DNA of 64,000 nt from Thelonectria olida (Eukaryota; Ascomycota; Sordariomycetes; Hypocreales; Nectriaceae), in NCBI GenBank assembly GCA_020736575.1, contig JAGPYM010000004.1, forward strand, positions 2,914,001 through 2,978,000. Reading direction: 5' to 3'. Below, in pieces: positions 59,001-64,000 of the stretch (the stretch's first letter is position 1; each line of letters starts with the position of its first letter). The translations under genes were made by a program, and so were the position numbers. The notes beneath the pieces are model-generated. The model was not told where the DNA came from and ran no database searches. It saw nothing but the letters and a program-made list of their open reading frames with translations.

Positions 59001-60564
59001 GTCGAGCACCTCAGGCACGGCCTCGGAGACCAGTTCATCAGCCGGCGAGTCGACCACTGCCACAGACGCGCCGTCATCAAGCGCTGGGACTTCCGCAGTT
59101 GGAGAGCCTTCCACTCCCTCAAACACTCCGTTCTCCAACACCGGAACGCAAACCAGCACAACTGGCGCGAGTACCGAGACTCCGTCTGTGGAATGTTCCG
59201 CCAACGATGATTGCACCATTGGTCAGAGTTGTCAGTTTGGTTTCTGTGTCAATGGCTCCGAGTGTTCGTCTAGCGCGGAGTGTGCTTCTGGCCAGGAGTG
59301 TCGGTCAGGGACCTGCCTAACCACGTGCTCTTCCACGGACGAATGTGCTACGGGCGAGACTTGTCAGGACGGCGTTTGTGCACCGACGACGTGTACCAGA
59401 AACAGTGACTGCGTTCCCGGCCAGTCTTGCTCTTCTGGAACATGTTCTGATGGCAACCAATGCTCCAATGACAGCGATTGCGCTTCAGGGCAGACCTGCC
59501 AGTCTGGAACTTGCTTCAACCCTTGCTCCGAGACCTCCGAGTGTGATGCTGGTCAAAATTGCCAGTCTGGCATCTGCATTGTTTCTGAATGCATGAGAAA
59601 TGCAGACTGTGCTCGTGGCCAGACCTGCCAATCAGGTACTTGCGTTGACGGCAACGATTGTACCAGCAATGGTGACTGCGGTCCTGGGCTCACTTGCGAG
59701 TCAGGGGCTTGTCTTGGCCCCGAGTGCACAGCCAGCAGCGACTGCCAGCTCGGTCAAACCTGCCAGTCTGGAACCTGCACGAACGGATCCGAGTGCGTTA
59801 CAGATGCGCAATGTGATCCCGAGCAGTCCTGCCGCTCAGGAACCTGCGTGGCCTGTACCACCACCCTTGATTGTGGTGCCGGTCTTGTTTGCGATAATGG
59901 ATCTTGCGAGCCAGAGATCCCCTGTTCCCAATCCAGCGACTGTCCGGACAGCAATGTTTGCAACTCGAATGGCGCTTGTGTTCCGGAAACTGGATGCGAC
60001 TCGAACACGGATTGCGGCGTTGACGAGATATGCGACTCTGGAAGCTATGGTCCATGCACTAGAGCTCTCGACTGTGGCGTCGGCCTGGTTTGTGACGGCG
60101 GATTTTGCACACCCGAAACTCCTTGCTCCAACGACCAAAGCTGCGCCGAGGGTTTCGTCTGCGACAACGGCTTATGTGTCCCAGGAACGCCTTGCACGAC
60201 TAACCAAGACTGTGGTGCCAACCACATCTGCGAAGGCGGCACTTGTGTGACTGAAAATAATGCTGTTCGATGCGGTCAGAATAAGGACTGTCTTCTTGGC
60301 GGCGGCCTATGTCTACTCGGCCTCTGCCTGTGCGGCGACGGTTTGTGCATCCTTAACGACGGGGTGACAAGGTGCACCGATTCATCAGAGTGTTCCCAAG
60401 GCAGAGTGTGCCAGAACGGAGCCTGCAGTGATGAGACCGAGTGTAATCAAGACGCCGACTGCGTTCTACAGGCCAATCTTTGTATCATGGGTGGTCTCTG
60501 TGCATGTGTCAACGGCCTCTGCGTCCTCACGCCCACGCCTCCGAGAACGACTACTGTGGCCTAG
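41083..60564 (+). CDS. giant secreted Cys-module and Ser/Thr-stalk repeat protein, about 6,453 residues, three exons
   Basis: I do not know a named family for the whole protein. Exons 41083-49651, 49707-54224 and 54290-60564 sum to 19,362 nt, exactly 6,454 codons. I start at MTCLNRRLLAGMVSLAIPLA because it gives a clean signal peptide (cut after about residue 22); an in-frame ATG seven codons earlier is weaker. Approximate layout: residues 50-315, nine Cys modules; 385-855, eight GEP beta-repeats with Gly-Ser-Gln linkers; 857-950, acidic Gly/Asp linker; 953-2070, four plus 42 Cys modules; 2070-5996, ISDAGST stalk with a three-module Cys island at 3070-3138; 5997-6440, about 19 Cys modules; then a short PTPPRTTTVA end. 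There is no transmembrane helix or GPI tail. It is likely a cell-surface or matrix protein with an O-mannosylated stalk; the role is unknown. Confidence 0.85.
41230..42010 (+). repeat. Cys-module block I (nine modules)
   Basis: Nine units of about 35-40 residues with the pattern CG-x4-PC-x2-GE-x-C-x2-G-x-C followed by a linker like PLNFSNTDP or KIDIGTDPLN. This long-linker type differs from the later tight modules. The pattern resembles short disulfide modules of the Dickkopf-N/EB kind, a comparison by eye only. Confidence 0.8.
42240..43650 (+). repeat. beta-rich GEP repeats with Gly-Ser-Gln linkers
   Basis: Eight related units read V-L-V-T-T-V-Y-T-T-T-I-(N/A/D)-GEP-(I/V/T)-TTT-I-T-I-T, separated by linkers of GSQG, GTQGNQ or SQD type. 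Alternating Thr/Val suggests beta strands, as in the Thr-rich repeats of fungal adhesins. The linkers contain exact 18-bp tandem arrays: three copies at 42,865-42,918 (GNQGTQ) and four exact plus one variant at 43,447-43,536 (GSQDTE). Confidence 0.85.
43940..47290 (+). repeat. Cys-module block II (four plus 42 modules)
   Basis: Four CGG-type modules are followed by about 42 tight modules of the form C-x4-(D/E)-C-x2-G-x2-C-x2-G-x-C, each about 24-28 residues, for example CSSNADCTGGLICGNGSC. The acidic residue before Cys2 and the Gly-x-Cys end are almost invariant. Many carry an N-G-S sequon just before the last Cys. The second CGG module holds a basic insert ending RIRRR. Confidence 0.9.
49652..49706 (+). 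other. giant gene intron 1
   Basis: GTATGC...ACTTAG, 55 bp, phase 1, with a CCTAAC branch site. It joins GESTT to DNAIPVSETT and moves translation into the frame that stays open to 54,253; read-through meets a stop at 49,687. Confidence 0.85.
50347..50548 (+). repeat. three-module Cys island inside the stalk
   Basis: CVSSDQCSTGNICQEGRC, CDTIADCESGEKCEDGLC and CDIDEQCGPNGLCLVGIC sit alone between stalk repeats. They match the tight module pattern of blocks II and III and form the only Cys-containing part of the stalk. Confidence 0.85.
54225..54289 (+). other. giant gene intron 2, probably GC-AG
   Basis: CAG/GCGAGT...TTTGTAG, 65 bp, phase 1, with CTAAC at two places. It joins NTPA to ETEPAPAS and makes the full coding length divisible by three. 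A weak GT donor at 54,201 (TAA/GTACTC) has the same phase and would remove eight more residues; the GC donor matches the consensus much better. Confidence 0.7.
59191..60530 (+). repeat. Cys-module block III (about 19 modules) at the C-terminus
   Basis: About 19 modules of the same C-x4-D/E-C type as block II, for example CTRNSDCVPGQSCSSGTC. One unit near 60,000-60,057 has lost its final Gly-x-Cys and reads SGSYGPC into the next module, so it has an unpaired or re-paired Cys. The last modules become irregular (LLGLCLCGDGLC, GGLCACVNGLC). Confidence 0.85.
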
Positions 60565-62694
60565 ATAAAAACTGTGGGTATTCAATTATATCTCAAGAAG
60601 GGGTTCTGACTCGATTTCAGGACGTGATTTTCTTTCAGGAGTTAAATCTTGAGTAGCGTTTTGCTACTGAGAATAAGGAACAGCTTGGGTCATAATAAGT
60701 TTGTAAATCTTAACTTAATAATACAGAAAGTACTGCTTCTCCTTTGTAATATATATAAATAGCGAAGCCCTTTAGTTGGTTCAGTCTCTGCTTGCAACCA
60801 ATGGATACCTGTCGATACCTCGTCTGGCGCTTTGGCTGCACCCCCTGTTCCTGCCGTGTAGTCGTCCTCGGGGGATGTGGTCGTGATGCCTTGATGAGCT
60901 GTTGTTCAGATGGTGGGAGGGATTCTGCACGGCCTTATACTAGCGCCCCAGTTTCCAGCTCCGTGGCCTAGTAGTTGAGTTCAGTGGGTGATAGTACTTT
61001 AGAGATGAAGAGTTGGGTTGTTTTTGGTGCGGTCCAGCGCTATAGCCTCGTTCCTTGCTGCCGTCAACGTAACTCGAACGGTCGGGTTACAGCTTTTTGC
61101 ACGATTGCGAGAGAGGCTATTAATACTGTTATTACATTTCTTTGCTTGCCCGTCTTTAAACCTTTGACTGTGAATTGTTTAGATTGACCTGTGACAATAA
61201 CAGTATTCTTCCTCTTAAGGCGTTAGCCTCGTTGTCGCAACCGACCAGGGTCTTGACAGTGCGCTCCACAAGCCTTCTCTCGGACTGCTCCAAGAAACCG
61301 AACATTGCACACTTACCACTACCACTTGTGACTACGACATTTTTGAGGATCTTCTTAACACTATTATGCCTCTTTTTCTGGAAATATGGGAGAAAGAATA
61401 GACTGCACTTTTGACGATTTATCTTCTTCCCTTTCAAATCTTGACATTGGAGTGTAGACATGTAAAGCTATGGCGGGGTCCAGTTTGGGACTGCTCACCT
61501 GGCGATACTGAGTCCGACTCCTCGGAGGCAAAATCCGAGTCGCTACTTACCTAAAGCTCGAGTGCGTCCTCCGTTTCGTGAGGGGCTCTCTCATGCCGTT
61601 TTCGTCGCTCGTCTGCAGATATAGATACGACGGTGCAAGATAAGAAGAGCGACGTAGATACTACAGGCTCCGGCAGTGAGGGTGGTCTCGACGTTCCAGA
61701 ATGCAGCCGTGATCAGGAATATTGTCCTTCGCTACCATGGGTTCAGGGGTATGATTCTAGAGACAATCCTATATAAAGAATTGGATCGTCACAAGCGTCA
61801 ACGAGTATCCCGATCCTCTCACGCCTCCAACGCTCAGTATCCCTGACAGTGCTCGGAACTCTCGTCAGAAAAGATGGACAAGACGCACAGCGCAATTACC
61901 CGGGGGATGTTAAACATCAGTATGCGGCATTGAGATTCCAGCACCGTCGCAAACAAGTTCGGTCCCCGCTGACGCTGGCACTATTCTTGCTCAACTCGAG
62001 GAATGGACTCTCAAAAACCTTTCTTTGAAGCGAATCACTAAGAGTGACAAGTCGACGTTTCAATTGCAATCTGAATAGACCCTAATCCGAACCAGCTACA
62101 TGCTCATACACCTGTCTCGTATCCCAAAAAGGATCAAGGTCCACCTCAAAACCCGCTATCAACGACCGGATCATCCGGCGACAAATGGACAAAGGATGAG
62201 GGCGATACCGTGCGTAGGATGAAACAAGGCAATAATTCTTAGGCAGAGATTCAGCGCGCCCTTCTATCACGGGATGAGCAGTAGTCACAGAGCTAATGAA
62301 AAGAGAGAGAGAGAGCAACAGGAACTTAAAAATAGGCGACTAGACTCCAAGGCTGCAGGGACCTAGTAGCGAGGTGAGGCTATCATCAAAGTGAATAAAA
62401 AAGCAATGTCCCCTCCAACGAGCTGTGCCTTGGTTGCTGTCTTGACCGGGCCTTTGTGGGGGTAGCTTGTTGATGCCTCAGGCAGCGAACATACAAGTGA
62501 TTCTCAATGTAGTTAGGGTATAGATCCGCGGCCTTGACTCGCTTTGGTACAAGTTGACAAGGTACGTCGCATGCAAGCATCAGATGGCAATAGCGCACCA
62601 ATCTTTATTATCCTAGGTACCTATGTAGCTGACAATAGAACCTTAATCTGAACCTAATTCATTCCTCCAAAGTGCCATGATGCATCATGTGCCC
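60565..62694. other. 2.1-kb intergenic region with decayed coding-like text
   Basis: The first few hundred bases hold the 3' end of the giant gene. At about 61,600-62,075 plus-strand frames show protein-like but interrupted text, for example DTTVQDKKSDVDTTGSGSEG and ILAQLEEWTLKNLSLKRITK, suggestive of transposon-associated debris. The minus ORF 61,156-61,461 is not recognised. Nothing intact was found. Confidence 0.4.
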
Positions 62695-64000
62695 CTACGA
62701 GTTCATGGACCACTTGAATGGGTCGTAGGCACCACCTGCTCTCCGCTTGGCCCAATTGATTTCCCCATTGTGCCATTCCATCTCAGCCGTTTCGTTCAAG
62801 GTCTCGTCCATTTCTTGCATAAAATCCACCCAATCGACGTGCAAGTCAACCTGCTCCAACGTGTTAATGCCACGGATCTGAAGCTCGTTGCTGTCATTCG
62901 GCAACGAGGCCATGGCCAAGATGGCTTCCATGGAGCGGGTGCCGTGACGGAACTTGGGCACTTTGAGCAGTCCGTTGAGAAACCGCCGTTCGATGCGAAC
63001 CTCCCTGCCCTCTGTCTTGCACCGCTGCCCGAGCCACGTATGGAGCAACACTGCGCGCCGGATGGTGAAGAGGTCATCTTCCCGGTCAGGCCGAATAATC
63101 TTGTTGGGCCCCAGTATGTTGATGTAGCCACCTCCCAGGTTCTCGGCAAACCCAGCACGGAGCTGGGCTTCGGAAAGATTAACCGCGTTTGCATTGGGCT
63201 GAGCAGGTTCCGCCTGGTGTGCGGGCGCTTGCGGTGACCAGCGGCCATCTTCGTAGTTGAAGACACCAAGAGACAGGGGCTTGGACCCCTTCTTTTTGTT
63301 GACAAATTCGAGAACCGCATTCTTCAAGTTGTTAACGTTCTCCAGGCCGTTGACATTGTTCTGTTGATCCGTCTTCTTCCAGACAAATCCACGCAGACGG
63401 CTCACGAAATCGGGTCCCTTTGCCTTGTGGAACTTACTCGGACCCTGATCCTCGCGATACGCATCCGCATCCGAGATCGCTTCAATGTCAGGGAAGCCCT
63501 CAAAGCGGCTCGAGTTGCTCTCCACGAAAACGAAGACAGCACGTCCAAGAGGTCGAAATTCTCCACGGTGAAAGAAGGCGCCGTCTTGCATTGGGGCCAG
63601 GAAATACTTGAGCCATCCGAGGATTTCACCTGGTTGGTGTTCCAACCGCTGCATTGGAGCGCCAAAGTCTGTGAAGAAAATGACAGGAACGTTACCGGCC
63701 GACGTTTCGTCACGAATGTCATAAAGAATCTTCTGGAGGTCGGAGTAGCCGTTCAGCGTCGGAAGGCTGACAGTTCGGAAACGCGGTGGTTTCTCAAGAT
63801 GACTGGTAAGAAAAACTTCCAGCTCTTCGCAACCTGCGGGAACCTGCCTCTGATAAGCAGCCGGTGCCTCCAAAGCATTGGCAGGGAGAGCGATATCTTG
63901 GTCTTCTGAAGGTTTGAACTCTTGAAGTGTCGTGGCTGTGCCGCCGATGAAAATGTAGATTCCGCGTCCCAGAACCCGGCGCGTTCCCATGTTTGAGACT
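62695..64000 (-). CDS. C-terminal part of an ATP-binding protein of the RyR-domain-associated type, 5' cut by window edge
   Basis: The frame is open from the right edge to a TAG at 62,695-62,697 (at least 434 codons) with no stop upstream, so the start may lie outside; the ATG at 63,990 is not necessarily the start. By eye it resembles fungal and bacterial ATP-binding proteins often found with a RyR domain: GRGIYIFIGGTATTLQEF, VIFFTDFGAP, FHRGEFRPLGRAVFVFVES, PDFVSRLRGFVW, LFTIRRAVLLHTWL, and FRHGTRSMEAILAMASL near the end. The P-loop, if present, would be upstream. The role in fungi is unknown; a sensor or defence function is only a possibility. No introns are needed in the visible part. Confidence 0.6.
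   Translation of the reverse strand, partial: VSNMGTRRVLGRGIYIFIGGTATTLQEFKPSEDQDIALPANALEAPAAYQRQVPAGCEELEVFLTSHLEKPPRFRTVSLPTLNGYSDLQKILYDIRDETSAGNVPVIFFTDFGAPMQRLEHQPGEILGWLKYFLAPMQDGAFFHRGEFRPLGRAVFVFVESNSSRFEGFPDIEAISDADAYREDQGPSKFHKAKGPDFVSRLRGFVWKKTDQQNNVNGLENVNNLKNAVLEFVNKKKGSKPLSLGVFNYEDGRWSPQAPAHQAEPAQPNANAVNLSEAQLRAGFAENLGGGYINILGPNKIIRPDREDDLFTIRRAVLLHTWLGQRCKTEGREVRIERRFLNGLLKVPKFRHGTRSMEAILAMASLPNDSNELQIRGINTLEQVDLHVDWVDFMQEMDETLNETAEMEWHNGEINWAKRRAGGAYDPFKWSMNS

Larger units (their letters stand above)
47291..59190 (+). repeat. ISDAGST stalk: about 70 Ser/Thr/Gly-rich repeats
   Basis: Nearly 4,000 residues made mostly of Ser, Thr, Gly, Asn, Asp, Glu, Pro and Ala. About 70 copies of GG-(A/V/N/D)-ISDAGST-(V/D), or close variants (ISEAGST, ISNAGST, ITDASST), recur every 47-60 residues with variable TPGxxTT text between. 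The earliest part, 47,600-48,300, contains nearly identical DNA units of 141-156 bp; later copies have diverged. Both introns of the gene lie in this region. Confidence 0.9.

Overview
The window looks like nuclear DNA of a filamentous ascomycete (Pezizomycotina). The genes that can be rebuilt carry short spliceosomal introns of 47-85 bp with GT-AG (twice GC-AG) ends and CTAAC-like branch sites. Recognisable fungal families include a Zn2Cys6 regulator, a CipC-like protein, a DUF3445 (heme-dependent oxidative N-demethylase, 'HRQ') protein and a fungal-type amino-acid permease. I saw no prokaryotic operon structure, rRNA, CRISPR array or convincing tRNA. Species cannot be told from this sequence.

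Layout. 1-21 kb is ordinary gene territory. It holds the first codons of a minus-strand gene at the left edge, an amino-acid permease (+), a secreted type-B carboxylesterase (-), a CipC-like stress protein (-), a DEK_C/SWIB chromatin protein (-), a short-chain dehydrogenase (+) facing a Zn2Cys6 transcription factor (-), a DUF3445/HRQ protein (-) and an intronless type II membrane glycosyltransferase-like protein (-).

21-41 kb is gene-poor and decayed. It has a broken zinc-knuckle gene near 24 kb, a small three-exon orphan gene at 26.7 kb and a phenolic acid decarboxylase with one intron at 30.6 kb. These are followed by an 863-bp stretch containing only T and A, a broken Ulp1/C48 SUMO-protease gene, a convergent broken PIF/Harbinger transposase, and a diverged tandem duplication.

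41-60.6 kb is the main feature: one gene, three exons, predicted to encode a secreted protein of about 6,453 residues. In order it has a signal peptide, nine Cys modules, eight beta-rich 'GEP' repeats joined by Gly-Ser-Gln linkers, an acidic linker, four plus 42 Cys modules, a Ser/Thr/Gly stalk of nearly 4,000 residues with about 70 copies of an ISDAGST motif (interrupted once by three Cys modules), and a final block of about 19 Cys modules. There is no C-terminal membrane or GPI-type hydrophobic tail. This is best read as a giant secreted, probably heavily O-glycosylated, surface or matrix protein; its function is unknown.

The right edge (62.7-64 kb, minus) is the C-terminal part of a gene resembling fungal/bacterial ATP-binding proteins that are often associated with RyR domains; its 5' end is outside the window.

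Gene models were built by hand from ORFs, splice signals and family conservation. No database search or transcript evidence was available.
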